From: an uncultured Clostridia bacterium
GTDB taxonomy: Bacteria; Bacillota; Clostridia; UBA1381
Length of the DNA: 64,000 nt
Assembly: GCA_947626135.1 (NCBI GenBank)
Contig: CANQQZ010000003.1
Location: 80,359-144,358 of the forward strand
Direction: 5' to 3'
Part shown: positions 35,071 through 44,171 of the stretch, in pieces
Position numbering within the stretch: position 1 is the first letter of the stretch
How the letters are laid out: every line of letters starts with the position of its first letter
The notes under the pieces: model-generated
The model's database searches: none
The model's input: the letters and a program-made list of their open reading frames with translations, nothing else
What the model was told of the DNA's origin: nothing
Program-made: the position numbers and the translations under genes

Positions 35071-36558
35071 ATGGCTTTTATAAAAAAAGCCGCCGCATTC
35101 GCGGCAGCGTGTACAATGATTTTCGGGACCGCCGCTATGGCGAACGATTATACATACGAATATCAGAATTTTATGGCAAATGTGGTGGTTCCGCAGTCCG
35201 GGCTATGCGATTTCGCGAAATCCTACGCCGGTCATGAAAACGAGATAACGGCAAGCGAATATTTCTCGGGTATTATCTCCGCTTTCCGCATGGATATAGA
35301 CGCCGACGGGAACCTTGAGCTTGTGCTTGTAGGGGATAATCTCATACGCGTTTACAGAATAAGCGAGGGGGCGCCGGTGCAGATAGGCACGGCATACGAG
35401 CTCGACCTTGTATGTGACGAGGGCGAATCGTTCGCGAATGTTTTTGTAAAGAACTATGGCGGCAGAGATTATCTGTGCGCCGAATCGTTTATAGACACCG
35501 GTTCGGAAAAATCGTACAAGCTTAAAATGATGTATGTAAACAACGGCGGGATAAAGCTTGCAAACCGCGTAAGCATAGAAAAGACGTATAAGGACGATTA
35601 TGCATACGAGAGCGCGTCCATGATAACTCCCGAAAAAAGCACGTCATACTCGCAGAGCACAAACAAGGGGATAACCACGACAGCCAATACCGACGGCTAT
35701 AAAGATTTATACGACGCCGCATGGCAGATGCTCTACAATTCCGGATTTGAAAATCCGAGCTTTATAAACTCGGTAAACCGTCTTATCCTGGACAAGAACG
35801 ATACGGGAATGTATTTCAGGATAAGCGATATTGTTTCGGATGTGACGCTTAAAACATATGTGCGGGCGTCGGGTATACGAACCAATTCCAGACCTATGGT
35901 TTATTTTGAGGATCACAGCGAACTGTCAGCTCTTAATGTTCAGCCCTCCGCAACGCCGGTCCCCCAGCCGGAGGTCACCTCCGAGCCCTCCGCTCAGACA
36001 AGTCCGGAGCCGACCGATGAGGCTCCCTCTCCGGAACCGACCGCCGAGGCTCCCACTCCGGAGCCGGAAATAATAAATGTAACCATAGACGGAACGCCGC
36101 TTATATTTGCCGATCAGCCCGCGTGCATAATTAACGACAGAACGCTTGTTCCGGTGCGCGGAGTGCTTGAGGCGATAGGCTGCAAGGTGGATTGGCTGCA
36201 CGAATACAGAATGGTCACCGCCGCCAATGACACCACATCGCTCAACATGAAGATCGACGACAGGATATATTACGTAAACGGCGAGCCGCGCGAGCTTGAC
36301 GTGCCCGCGCAGATCATAAACGACAGAACGATGGTACCCGCCCGGGCATGTGCGGAGGCATTCGGCTGCAAGGTAGACTGGGATCAGGAAACAAAAACGG
36401 TGCTGATAACAACGCCCGGCTATGTTCCCCCGGTCGAAGCGACACCGGAGCCGTCGCCGGAAGCCGCGCAGGCGCCGACCGAACCGGAAGCGCAGCAGGC
36501 GCCCGAGCCGTCGCCGTCGGCTCCCGAGGTATCGGACACTGCGCCCGCCGCGGAATAA
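35071..36558 (+). CDS. Secreted stalk-domain protein (copper amine oxidase N-terminal-like repeats)
   Basis: This 495-residue protein starts with a signal peptide (MAFIKKAAAFAAACTMIFGTAAMA) and a domain of about 260 residues containing DIDADGNLELVLVGDN, an FG-GAP or VCBS-like calcium-type repeat. A Pro/Glu/Thr-rich linker (EPTDEAPSPEPTAEAP) leads to a stalk domain at about residues 330-450, with two copies of the IINDRTLVPVRGVLEAIGCKVDW motif. A second Pro/Glu/Ala tail ends the protein. Such stalk domains are common on Clostridia surface proteins and may bind the wall. It begins 28 bases after trpA with GGAAGG upstream, but a tryptophan role is not implied. Confidence 0.82.
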   Translation: MAFIKKAAAFAAACTMIFGTAAMANDYTYEYQNFMANVVVPQSGLCDFAKSYAGHENEITASEYFSGIISAFRMDIDADGNLELVLVGDNLIRVYRISEGAPVQIGTAYELDLVCDEGESFANVFVKNYGGRDYLCAESFIDTGSEKSYKLKMMYVNNGGIKLANRVSIEKTYKDDYAYESASMITPEKSTSYSQSTNKGITTTANTDGYKDLYDAAWQMLYNSGFENPSFINSVNRLILDKNDTGMYFRISDIVSDVTLKTYVRASGIRTNSRPMVYFEDHSELSALNVQPSATPVPQPEVTSEPSAQTSPEPTDEAPSPEPTAEAPTPEPEIINVTIDGTPLIFADQPACIINDRTLVPVRGVLEAIGCKVDWLHEYRMVTAANDTTSLNMKIDDRIYYVNGEPRELDVPAQIINDRTMVPARACAEAFGCKVDWDQETKTVLITTPGYVPPVEATPEPSPEAAQAPTEPEAQQAPEPSPSAPEVSDTAPAAE

Positions 36559-36584
36559 AATTTTTGCCGTGATGAAAAAAGCTC

Positions 36585-36613
36585 TTGCTTTTTTCGCGCG
36601 CATGTGTTATTAT
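36585..36613 (+). promoter_or_regulatory. Promoter for the T-box-pheS transcript
   Basis: TTGCTT (36585-36590), 17 bp, TATTAT (36608-36613). The -35 overlaps a small hairpin, AAAAAAGC/GCTTTTTT (36575-36594), which could end the preceding transcript. Confidence 0.6.
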
Positions 36614-36631
36614 ACACATAATTGAATAGCA

Positions 36632-36886
36632 AAGGCGATGAAGGAACAAAGTAACACGCGTTTCGCCACAGAGAGAGCGTAGATTATTGAGCTGGAAGTT
36701 TACGCGGTAAGAGCGCGATGCGAAATTTCATTCCGGAGCTGCACGGGTTAAAGCGCAGGCGAGTAGTCCGTGACGGGTAATGCCGTTATACATAACAGAG
36801 TGCCGGCGAATCGCCGGAAGTCGGGTGGTACCGCGGAGCATGAAACACATTTGCGCTTCGTCCCTTTAAGGGACGAAGCGTGTTTT
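36632..36886 (+). ncRNA. T-box leader controlling pheS (tRNA-Phe specific)
   Basis: The T-box sequence GGGTGGTACCGCG lies at 36823-36835. It is followed by an intrinsic terminator, GCGCTTCGTCCC / GGGACGAAGCG plus T-run, at 36853-36886. Upstream is a stem I region with AGAGCGTAGATTATTGAGCTGG, and ATTTCATTCCGG, which offers TTC (Phe) as the specifier codon. Uncharged tRNA-Phe should stabilise the antiterminator and allow pheS transcription. Confidence 0.93.
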
Positions 36887-36914
36887 ATTATACATGAGGG
36901 AAAGGAATGTTTAC

Positions 36915-37934
36915 ATGAAGGAAAAACTGGAGGAAATCAGGAAATCCGCGCTTGAGATACTGGAAAAAGCGACGGATATGAACGCCCTGGAGGAGGCGCG
37001 CATCAAATTCCTCGGCAAAAAGGGCGAAATGACCGCCGCGATGAAGGAAATGCGCAATTTATCCGCCGAGGAGCGCCCCGCAATCGGCGCGCTCGCAAAC
37101 GAGATACGCACGAGCATCGAAAGCCATATCGAGGGCAAAAAGGCGGAGCTTGCCGAAAAGCTTGAGGAGATGAAGCTTAAAGCCGAGGTAATAGACGTTA
37201 CCATGCCCGGGCGCGCGCGGCAAACGGGCAAGCTGCACCCGCTTACAAAGGTTATGAACAATATTAAGGATACATTCATCGGCATGGGATTTGAAATAGC
37301 CGACGGACCCGAGGTTGAGCTCGATTACTATAATTTTGAGGCTCTTAACATCCCGAAGAACCACCCCGCCCGCGACACGCAGGACACATTTTATATATCG
37401 GATAATATCGTGCTTCGCACTCAGACGTCCGGAATACAGGTGCGTGTAATGGAGAAGAAAAAACCGCCGATAAGGATCATTGCTCCCGGCAAGGTTTATC
37501 GTTCCGACGCGGTCGACGCAACGCATTCACCGATATTTCATCAAATCGAGGGTCTTGTCGTTGACAAGGGCGTTACGATGGCGGATCTAAAGGGTACGCT
37601 CGAAATGTTTATTCACCGCTTATACGGCAATGAAACAAGGGTCCGCTTCCGTCCGCATCATTTCCCGTTCACGGAGCCGTCAGCCGAGCTCGATATATCG
37701 TGCTTCCGATGCGGCGGCAAGGGCTGCCCGATGTGTAAGGGCGAGGGCTGGATAGAGATTTTAGGCTGCGGCATGGTCCATCCGAAGGTGCTCGCCAACT
37801 GCGGTATCGACCCGGAGGTATATTCCGGCTTCGCGTTCGGCGTGGGTCTGGAAAGAATCGCGATGGGTCGTTATGACATAAACGATTTAAGACTGTTTTT
37901 CGAGAACGATTTAAGGTTCCTTGATCAGTTTTAA
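36915..37934 (+). CDS. pheS: Phenylalanyl-tRNA synthetase alpha subunit
   Basis: PheS carries the catalytic core of the class II alpha2-beta2 enzyme. The N-terminal coiled coil (residues 1-80) binds tRNA. Class II motifs are visible: [21 protein letters not shown] (motif 1 area), [28 protein letters not shown] (motif 2), and [12 protein letters not shown] (motif 3). A small four-Cys segment, [17 protein letters not shown], is a zinc-like insert known in many PheS. The ATG at 36915 has AAAGGA eight bases upstream. pheT lies 970 bases downstream, separated by an ATPase gene and repeats. Confidence 0.97.
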   Translation: MKEKLEEIRKSALEILEKATDMNALEEARIKFLGKKGEMTAAMKEMRNLSAEERPAIGALANEIRTSIESHIEGKKAELAEKLEEMKLKAEVIDVTMPGRARQTGKLHPLTKVMNNIKDTFIGMGFEIADGPEVELDYYNFEALNIPKNHPARDTQDTFYISDNIVLRTQTSGIQVRVMEKKKPPIRIIAPGKVYRSDAVDATHSPIFHQIEGLVVDKGVTMADLKGTLEMFIHRLYGNETRVRFRPHHFPFTEPSAELDISCFRCGGKGCPMCKGEGWIEILGCGMVHPKVLANCGIDPEVYSGFAFGVGLERIAMGRYDINDLRLFFENDLRFLDQF

Positions 37935-37936
37935 TC

Positions 37937-38458
37937 GTGGATAAGGTCGTTATAATCGGCTTTTCCGGCTGCGGGAAATCCACACTGGCGCGGCGCATGG
38001 GCGAAATACTCGGCATCGAGCCGCTGCATTTTGACACGATCCACTGGCTGCCCGGCTGGGTGGAAAGCAGCGACGAGTATAAAATCAAGCGCGTTGCGAA
38101 GGAGCTTGAAAAGGACAGATGGATCATAGAGGGCAGCTATCGCCGGATATTGTGGAGGGAGCGGCTTGACGCGGCGGATATAATCATATTTCTTGATTTT
38201 AACAGATTTCTGTGTTTGTACCGCGTGATAAAGCGGCGAATCATGTACGGCGGCAAAACCCGTCCCGATATGGGCGAGGGCTGTGAGGAAAAGCTTGATT
38301 GGGAGTTCCTGCTCTGGGTTGTGTACGGCGGCAGGAGGAAGCGGAAAAATAATTTAGAGCTTATGGCTTATTTGAAAAATATGGGTAAAAAAGTGTATGT
38401 TTTTACCCGCCCGAGGGATTTGGAAAAATTTGTGCGGGAATTGGAAATGAAACGGTAA
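37937..38458 (+). CDS. P-loop ATPase of the FlaR/topology-modulation type
   Basis: The 173-residue protein has a Walker A (GFSGCGKSTLARRMGEIL), then PLHFDTIHWLPGWVESS and WIIEGSYRRILWRERL, the pattern of proteins annotated as DNA topology modulation protein FlaR or adenylate-kinase-like. The substrate is unknown; the family resembles small-molecule kinases. It begins with a GTG two bases after the pheS stop with little ribosome binding site, so it is probably coupled to pheS. Its presence between pheS and pheT is unusual; two MITE-like repeats follow it. Confidence 0.82.
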   Translation: MDKVVIIGFSGCGKSTLARRMGEILGIEPLHFDTIHWLPGWVESSDEYKIKRVAKELEKDRWIIEGSYRRILWRERLDAADIIIFLDFNRFLCLYRVIKRRIMYGGKTRPDMGEGCEEKLDWEFLLWVVYGGRRKRKNNLELMAYLKNMGKKVYVFTRPRDLEKFVRELEMKR

Positions 38459-38500
38459 ATTTTAGTTTATCACACTTTTGCATATGGCGGCGCTCAACTA

Positions 38501-38643
38501 AGGCCCCCTTGTCAAAGGGGGCTGTCAGCGTAGCTGACTGGGGGATTCCATAATTACAACAAATCGCTCAAATGTGTGGTTTTCTGTAAAAATGAATCCC
38601 TCCACCGCCTGCGGCGGTCCCCCTCCCTTTGACAAGGGAGGCT
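38501..38643. repeat. MITE-like intergenic repeat, copy 1
   Basis: The element starts GGCCCCCTTGTCAAAGGGGGC and ends CCCTCCCTTTGACAAGGGAGGC, which are imperfect terminal inverted repeats sharing TTGTCAAAGG. The inside carries CCACCGCCTGCGGCGG and an AT-rich centre. It is about 143 bp, without an ORF. This sequence style is familiar from gut Clostridia genomes as a dispersed non-coding element. Confidence 0.85.
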
Positions 38644-38689
38644 TTCGTCCGCCATACGTGATTTCTGCTCACGTGAATGCTCTGCTTGC

Positions 38690-38833
38690 GCCCCTTGTCA
38701 AAGGGGAGAGGGCAAACGAAGTTGGCGAGGGGATTCCGTAATTACAGCCAATCGTTTAAAATATGCGGTTTTCTGTAAAAAATGAATCCCTCCACCGCCT
38801 GCGGCGGTCCCCCTCCCTTTGACAAGGGAGGCT
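38690..38833. repeat. MITE-like intergenic repeat, copy 2
   Basis: This second copy in the same orientation has the identical right half (ATGAATCCCTCCACCGCCTG onward) and a left end CGCCCCTTGTCAAAGGGGAG that differs in a few bases. It is separated from copy 1 by 46 bp of unrelated sequence. The pair together fills the gap before pheT. Confidence 0.85.
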
Positions 38834-38903
38834 AATACGCGCCGTAAGCAAATACCCCGATAAATATAAATTTGCCACAAATAATCGAAAGGATTGAAAT
38901 ATT

Positions 38904-41288
38904 ATGAATTTACCTATGAGCTGGCTTAACGATTATATGGACATAGACGTTACGCCAAAGGAATACGCGGACAGACTGACAATGACCGGATCAAAGGTCG
39001 AGTCGTTTACATCCGCCGGAGATGAAATAGAAAACGTGGTCGCGGGAAAGGTTCTGACCTGCGCGCCGCATCCCGACAGCGATCATTTATCGGTATGCAC
39101 GGTCGACGCCGGTACCGGTGAGGAATTGCAAATCGTCTGCGGCGCACCGAACGTCAGGTCCGGAATAATCGTCCCGACCGCGCTGAACGGCGCAAAGCTG
39201 CCCGGAGGAATCAAAATCAAAAAGACAAAAATGCGCGGCGTGGAATCAAACGGTATGCTGTGCTCCCACGACGAGCTCGGAATAACCGAGGAGACCCTCG
39301 GCTATACGCCCGAATACGGTATATTGATACTGCCGGACGATACGCCTGTGGGCAAGGATATAAAGGATATTTTCGGGCTTAACGAAACGGTCGTTGAGTT
39401 TGAAATCACATCGAACCGCCCCGATTGCTTTTCCATTATAGGGCTCGCGCGCGAAACGGCGGCAAGCTTTGACAAGAAGTTCACTATTCCGGAGATAAAA
39501 TTCAGCGAGAATAATGAAAATATCGCCGATACGATATCCGTCGAGGTGCTTGACAAGGATAAATGCAAGCGCTACTGCGCGAGAATGGTCAAAAACGTGA
39601 AGATAGCGCCGTCGCCGATGTGGATGCAGGAGAGACTGCGCGCATGCGGTGTACGTCCGATAAACAATATCGTTGATATAACAAATTACGTGCTGCTCGA
39701 ATACGGTCAGCCCATGCACGCGTTTGATCTGCGCGATTTGCAGGACAATAAAATAATCGTTCGCCGCGCCGAAAACGGCGAGGTTATACAGACGCTCGAC
39801 GGTCAGAACAGAACTCTTACGTCCGAGGACCTTGTAATAGCGGACGGCGGCAGAGCTGTAGCCGTCGCGGGAGTGATGGGCGGCTTCAACTCGGAGGTAA
39901 AGGACGATACGACCACTGTTATTTTTGAGTCGGCGACGTTTGACGCGTCATCCGTAAGGCTGACGGCGCAAAGAATAGGCTTAAGAACGGAATCGTCATC
40001 GCGCTATGAAAAGGGACTTGACTACCACAACACCGTTCCGGCAGTGGAGCGCGCATGCCAGCTGGCGGAAAGCCTGGGCTGCGGCGAAAATGTCGGCGGT
40101 ATGATAGATATTATGGGCAATGTTACGGATATGAAGGCGCTGCCGTTCAGACCCGATAAAATCAATGCCTTTCTGGGCACGGATATCCCGACGGAAACCA
40201 TGATCAAATACTTCGATGCGCTCGGAATAATTACCGATACCGGGAAAATGACCGTTACACCGCCGTCATGGAGACCGGATCTCGTGGGCGAGGCGGATAT
40301 CGCGGAGGAAGCCGCGCGCTTTTACGGCTATGACAAAATTCCCGTGACGCTTCTTTCGGGCGAGGCGACATGCGGCGGGAAAACCGACAGACAGCGGTTC
40401 TCCGACGCAATCGGCGCTGAGCTTACCTCGCAGGGATTGTACGAGATATACACGTACACATTTACGAGCCCGTCTCTGTTTGACAAGCTCAACATCCCAT
40501 CGGACAGCGAACTGAGAAATACGGTGAAAATCTCCAACCCGCTCGGCGAGGACACGTCCGTTATGCGGACAACGATAACAGCGAGTATGCTTGACACTCT
40601 CGCGCGCAATTATAACCACCGCAACCCGTCCGCGCGGCTGTTTGAGATAGGCAGGGTATACGCTCCCAACGGCGAAGGCGAGTTGCCGAATGAACCGCAG
40701 AAAATCGCTATCGGAATTTACGGTGGAAAAACCGACTTTTACGACATAAAGGGCGTATGCGAGGCATTGCTCGCCGGGCTGAACGTGAAGAGAACGCGTT
40801 TCGAGGCGGTCACGGATAATCCTACCTTCCACCCGGGACGCTGCGCGAAAATTACGGCGGGCGGGAAAACCCTCGGCGTGATAGGTGAGATCCATCCGTC
40901 GGTAAGCCGGCGCTTCGGCATTGACACACCGGTTTATATAGGCGAGCTTGATTTCGAGACAATGTTTAAAAACGCTGCTCCCGACATCAAATTTAAGGAG
41001 CTGCCAAAATATCCGGCGGTGACGCGGGATATAGCTATGCTCGTAGATAAATCCGTGCCTGTGGCGGACATTGAGGATGTAATCAAAAAGGCGGGCGGCG
41101 CGACGCTTGAGGGCGTTAAGCTGTTCGACGTATACGAGGGCGAACAGATCGCCGACGGCAAGAAGAGCGTCGCGTATTCGGCGACCTTCCGCGCAGCCGA
41201 CCGCTCGCTTAAGGGCGAAGAGGTCCAGGCAGTATTCGATAAGATTTTGAAAAAGCTTGAAGGCAAATTGGGCGCACAGCTCAGATAA
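38904..41288 (+). CDS. pheT: Phenylalanyl-tRNA synthetase beta subunit
   Basis: PheT supplies editing and tRNA anticodon binding. The 794-residue protein has an EMAP-like tRNA-binding domain near the start (VVAGKVLTCAPHPDSDHLSVCTVD), the B3/B4 editing region (EFEITSNRPDCFSIIGLARE), B5 with FRPDKINAFLG, the core B6-like domain and a C-terminal ferredoxin-fold anticodon-binding domain (KFKELPKYPAVTRDIAMLVD, GKKSVAYSATFRAADRSL). AAAGGATTG precedes the ATG. It may rely on readthrough from the pheS promoter across the repeats. A strong terminator follows. Confidence 0.97.
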   Translation: MNLPMSWLNDYMDIDVTPKEYADRLTMTGSKVESFTSAGDEIENVVAGKVLTCAPHPDSDHLSVCTVDAGTGEELQIVCGAPNVRSGIIVPTALNGAKLPGGIKIKKTKMRGVESNGMLCSHDELGITEETLGYTPEYGILILPDDTPVGKDIKDIFGLNETVVEFEITSNRPDCFSIIGLARETAASFDKKFTIPEIKFSENNENIADTISVEVLDKDKCKRYCARMVKNVKIAPSPMWMQERLRACGVRPINNIVDITNYVLLEYGQPMHAFDLRDLQDNKIIVRRAENGEVIQTLDGQNRTLTSEDLVIADGGRAVAVAGVMGGFNSEVKDDTTTVIFESATFDASSVRLTAQRIGLRTESSSRYEKGLDYHNTVPAVERACQLAESLGCGENVGGMIDIMGNVTDMKALPFRPDKINAFLGTDIPTETMIKYFDALGIITDTGKMTVTPPSWRPDLVGEADIAEEAARFYGYDKIPVTLLSGEATCGGKTDRQRFSDAIGAELTSQGLYEIYTYTFTSPSLFDKLNIPSDSELRNTVKISNPLGEDTSVMRTTITASMLDTLARNYNHRNPSARLFEIGRVYAPNGEGELPNEPQKIAIGIYGGKTDFYDIKGVCEALLAGLNVKRTRFEAVTDNPTFHPGRCAKITAGGKTLGVIGEIHPSVSRRFGIDTPVYIGELDFETMFKNAAPDIKFKELPKYPAVTRDIAMLVDKSVPVADIEDVIKKAGGATLEGVKLFDVYEGEQIADGKKSVAYSATFRAADRSLKGEEVQAVFDKILKKLEGKLGAQLR

Positions 41289-41298
41289 ACGAAAACGC

Positions 41299-41337
41299 AA
41301 AAGGAGCCGCCGTTGATTTTCCGGCGGCTCCTTTTTT
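41299..41337. terminator. Terminator after pheT
   Basis: AAAAGGAGCCGCCG and CGGCGGCTCCTTTTTT around an eight- to nine-base loop. It lies between pheT and the convergent Asn-rich gene. Confidence 0.92.
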
Positions 41338-41343
41338 CGTTGT

Positions 41344-41493
41344 TCAGCAATCGTTCTGGTTATTGTTATATTCGTCGCTGAGCTTATTATTCTTTTTATT
41401 GGTTTTGCTGTTGGTCTTATTCGTCTTGCTGCTCTGATTGTTGTTTTGGTTGTCCCAGTTCTGGCTGTTGCTGTTGCTGTTGTTGTTAGGCAT
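41344..41493 (-). CDS. Asn/Lys/Ser-rich small protein (49 aa)
   Basis: The ATG at 41493 follows AAAGGAGGAGTTCTACA, a very strong ribosome binding site, and opens 49 codons: MPNNNSNSNSQNWDNQ, then repeats of (S/N)KTNK and a DC end. About half of the residues are Asn, Lys or Ser. It is low complexity, without hydrophobic segments. Similar tiny proteins ending in DC occur in spore formers, and a spore-core role is possible but unproved. The longer track ORF from 41532 has no support for its extra residues. Confidence 0.68.
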   Translation of the reverse strand: MPNNNSNSNSQNWDNQNNNQSSKTNKTNSKTNKKNNKLSDEYNNNQNDC

Positions 41494-41677
41494 TGTAGAA
41501 CTCCTCCTTTCTATATGGTTATTTTTCCACAATATCGCCGTATTATTCAGCGAGGCAGGAATCAGAAAAAAATTTTAAAAAAATTTTTTGTTTTTAAGGT
41601 TATTTTAATTCTTGCGCCGTATATTTATCAGCGTTAAAGAAAATAAATATTCCAAAAACCGAAAGGAAGAGCGGCGT

Positions 41678-43432
41678 ATGAAAAAATTCATAAAAAGGGC
41701 GGCTGCAATTGCTGCCGCAGCGGGAATGCTGCCGATATTCGGCTGTGCGCAAGCAGCCGATTACAGTGAAAACACCGGCGGGATCGATTTGAGCTTAATG
41801 AGCGTTACGGGAAGCGGGATTTCCGTTGACGGGAAAACAATAACCATAACGGAGGGCGGCGATTTTAATGTTACCGGCGAGGCTGCCGACGCTATAATTT
41901 ACGTGAACGCCGCGGATAAGGTAAAGCTTCGCCTTTCGGGCATGAAGCTTAAAAATACGGACGGACCGGCGATTTTTTTTGACAATGCCGAAAAGGCTCT
42001 TGTCACAATAACGCAGGACACGGAAAATTATCTTGAGGACGGAACGGATTACAGCGCGGATTACGAAGGGAACGCAAAGGCGGCGCTGTTTTCGAACGAC
42101 GACCTTGAAATAAAGGGCGGCGGCTCGCTTACCGTAGTCGGCAATCACGCTCACGCAATCGCGTCGGACGATGATATAAGTATCGAAAACGGAACTATCA
42201 ATATAACCTCCGGCGCGAAGGACGGTATACACGCAAACAACGATATAGATATTTCCGGCGGAAGCATTACCGTAGCGTCCGAAAAGCAGGGCTTTCAGGC
42301 GGAGGAGAATTTTATACAAAGCGGCGGAAGCATTATCGTCTCAAAATGCACCGAAGGCATTGAGAGCGGAGCGAGTATAACGATAAGCGGAGGCGAAACG
42401 GACATTACCTCCTCCGATGACGGCTTGAACAGCGGCGGCGGTTCAGGCGGCGGAAACGATATCGGCGGCGGACAGTCTCCCATGATGCGCCGGAACGGAC
42501 GGCAGCCGGACGGCGATTTTAATCCCGACTCGACGCAGCCGCCTATGCATGAGGGTGATCGGACACAGCCGGGCGGCGATTTTAACCCCGACTCGACGCA
42601 GCCGCCTATGCATGAGGGCGATCGGACACAGCCGGGCGGCGATTTTAACCCCGATTCGGCGCAGCCGCCTATGCATGGGGACAATCAGGCGCAGCCGGGG
42701 GAACAGTCCGGAGACCGAGGAAGATTCAAACAGCAGTCCGAAATGCCGGACGGCGGGTTCGGAGGTCCGCACGGCGAAAACGCGTCAACGGCTGACAGCG
42801 GCGTTGACTCAAATATATATATCAGCGGCGGCACTATACGTATAAACGCGGAAGGCGACGGCGTTGACTCAAATTCCGGCATCATAATGACCGGCGGCGA
42901 GCTGTATATCGACGGACCTGAAAATTCCGGCAACGGCGCCATAGACTGCCTTGATTTTAACGTATCCGGCGGAACCGTCACGGCGCTGGGAGCCGCCGGA
43001 ATGGCAATGGGCGTAACGGAGGGCTCGGAGCAATGCGGCATTCTGATAAATACCGATACCATCAAAGCCGGCTCTGTAATAGAGCTTAAAGACGGTGATA
43101 CGGTAATTATGTCGTGTACGCCGAAAAAGGATATTTCCTCCGTCACGTATTCCTCCGACAAATTGAAGGAGGGCGCGCAGTACACGCTTTACGCAAACGG
43201 CGAAGCAATCGAAACGGTTTCCATGACGGAAAAGCAGACGACGGCAGGAGAGCAGAGCTTCGGAGGCTTTCACCGCGGCGGAGCCGCCGCGGATAAGGCA
43301 AATATCAACTCCGTTGACCCGACAAATCCGCTAAATCTGATATTGAAACGGTTTGGCATATCGATCGAGCGAAGCGACAGCAGCCCGCTCGGATTTGAAA
43401 TAAAGCTTGGAGATAAACAATTATGGCAATAG
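41678..43432 (+). CDS. Secreted Cthe_2159-like carbohydrate-binding protein (PF14262) with internal repeats
   Basis: The 584-residue protein begins with a lipoprotein-like signal (AAAIAAAAGMLPIFGCAQ). It then has a right-handed beta-helix pattern of short G/N-rich strands (IYVNAADKVKLRLSGMKLKN; DDLEIKGGGSLTVVGN; SDDDISIENGTINITSGAKDG; ASITISGGETDIT). This matches the family whose Clostridium thermocellum member binds cellulose and acidic sugars with calcium. A Pro/Gly-rich insert of three 21-residue repeats breaks the helix around residues 279-341, after which it resumes (YISGGTIRINAEGDG). The ATG at 41678 follows GAAAGGAAGAG. The stop overlaps the VTC gene by 10 bases, so the two are coupled. 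Confidence 0.85.
   Translation: MKKFIKRAAAIAAAAGMLPIFGCAQAADYSENTGGIDLSLMSVTGSGISVDGKTITITEGGDFNVTGEAADAIIYVNAADKVKLRLSGMKLKNTDGPAIFFDNAEKALVTITQDTENYLEDGTDYSADYEGNAKAALFSNDDLEIKGGGSLTVVGNHAHAIASDDDISIENGTINITSGAKDGIHANNDIDISGGSITVASEKQGFQAEENFIQSGGSIIVSKCTEGIESGASITISGGETDITSSDDGLNSGGGSGGGNDIGGGQSPMMRRNGRQPDGDFNPDSTQPPMHEGDRTQPGGDFNPDSTQPPMHEGDRTQPGGDFNPDSAQPPMHGDNQAQPGEQSGDRGRFKQQSEMPDGGFGGPHGENASTADSGVDSNIYISGGTIRINAEGDGVDSNSGIIMTGGELYIDGPENSGNGAIDCLDFNVSGGTVTALGAAGMAMGVTEGSEQCGILINTDTIKAGSVIELKDGDTVIMSCTPKKDISSVTYSSDKLKEGAQYTLYANGEAIETVSMTEKQTTAGEQSFGGFHRGGAAADKANINSVDPTNPLNLILKRFGISIERSDSSPLGFEIKLGDKQLWQ
42512..42700 (+). repeat. 63-bp coding tandem repeat, three units
   Basis: Units at 42512-42574, 42575-42637 and 42638-42700 encode GDFNPDSTQPPMHEGDRTQPG, then near-identical copies; the third diverges at its end (MHGDNQAQPG). 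The first two differ at only a few bases, suggesting recent expansion. Confidence 0.95.
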
Positions 43433-44148
43433 AGGTTTTTAACAGATACGAGGAAAAGTACATTCTGTCGGAAAGCGATTTTATCTTTCTTACCGAATGT
43501 ATAGAGCGTCATATGGATAAGGACCCGCATAACAGGGACGGCGAATTTTATCCAATCTCAAACATCTATTACGACACTCCCGATTTCAGCCTCATACGCA
43601 CATCGCTTATGCGTCCGGCATACAAGGAAAAGCTCCGGCTTCGCTCTTACGGGAAAACAGATGAAAACGATATGGCGTTTCTGGAAATAAAGAAAAAATA
43701 TCGCGGACTCGTGAACAAGCGCCGCACTAAGCTAATACGCGCGGAGGCGGAAAGATTTATAAAAACCGGAGCGGCGCCGGAGTATAAAGAATATATGAAC
43801 GGTCAGGTCCTGAGCGAGCTTTGCTGGTTTATCAATCATCACCGGCTTCGTCCTGCCGCGTTCGTAGGCTATGACAGACTCGCGTTTTTCGGACGCGGCG
43901 GAAGCGATTTGCGTATTTCCTTTGATAAAAATATACGGGGACGCTCATATAATCTGACGCTGTCAAGCACAGACGGCACACCTATTCTGGAGGACGGATA
44001 TTATCTTATGGAAATAAAAACGCGGTTTTCGAAGCCGCTGTGGCTGGCGCATCTTTTAACGGAACGCAATATACGCCGCGCACATTTTTCCAAATACGGC
44101 ACGTATTACACTATGCTCCTGAACGAAAAAAAGCAGGAAGCGATTTGA
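43423..44148 (+). CDS. VTC-domain (polyphosphate polymerase-like) protein
   Basis: VTC domains form a beta-tunnel lined with basic residues; in yeast they make polyphosphate from ATP. This 241-residue protein has the tunnel strands: NRYEEKYILSESDF, ISNIYYDTPDFSLI, YKEKLRLRSYG, AFLEIKKKYRGLVNKRR, VGYDRLAFF, LRISFDKNIRGR and YLMEIKTRFS. The K-x-R-x-R, E-I-K and E-I-K positions match the triphosphate site. The start overlaps the preceding gene by 10 bases and a DUF4956 gene follows 23 bases later. In many Clostridia this set also includes CotH kinase. Whether it makes polyphosphate is inference. Confidence 0.85.
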   Translation: MAIEVFNRYEEKYILSESDFIFLTECIERHMDKDPHNRDGEFYPISNIYYDTPDFSLIRTSLMRPAYKEKLRLRSYGKTDENDMAFLEIKKKYRGLVNKRRTKLIRAEAERFIKTGAAPEYKEYMNGQVLSELCWFINHHRLRPAAFVGYDRLAFFGRGGSDLRISFDKNIRGRSYNLTLSSTDGTPILEDGYYLMEIKTRFSKPLWLAHLLTERNIRRAHFSKYGTYYTMLLNEKKQEAI

Positions 44149-44171
44149 TAAAATTTGAAAGGAACACTGCA

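Noticed and set aside
40266-41300. 344-codon minus-strand ORF opposite pheT
   Set aside because: It is the reverse-frame shadow of the well-supported pheT gene; the Arg/Tyr/Leu-rich text has no domain pattern.
42512-42700. Possible CRISPR-like direct repeats
   Set aside because: The 63-bp units are contiguous, in frame and coding; no unique spacers and no cas genes.
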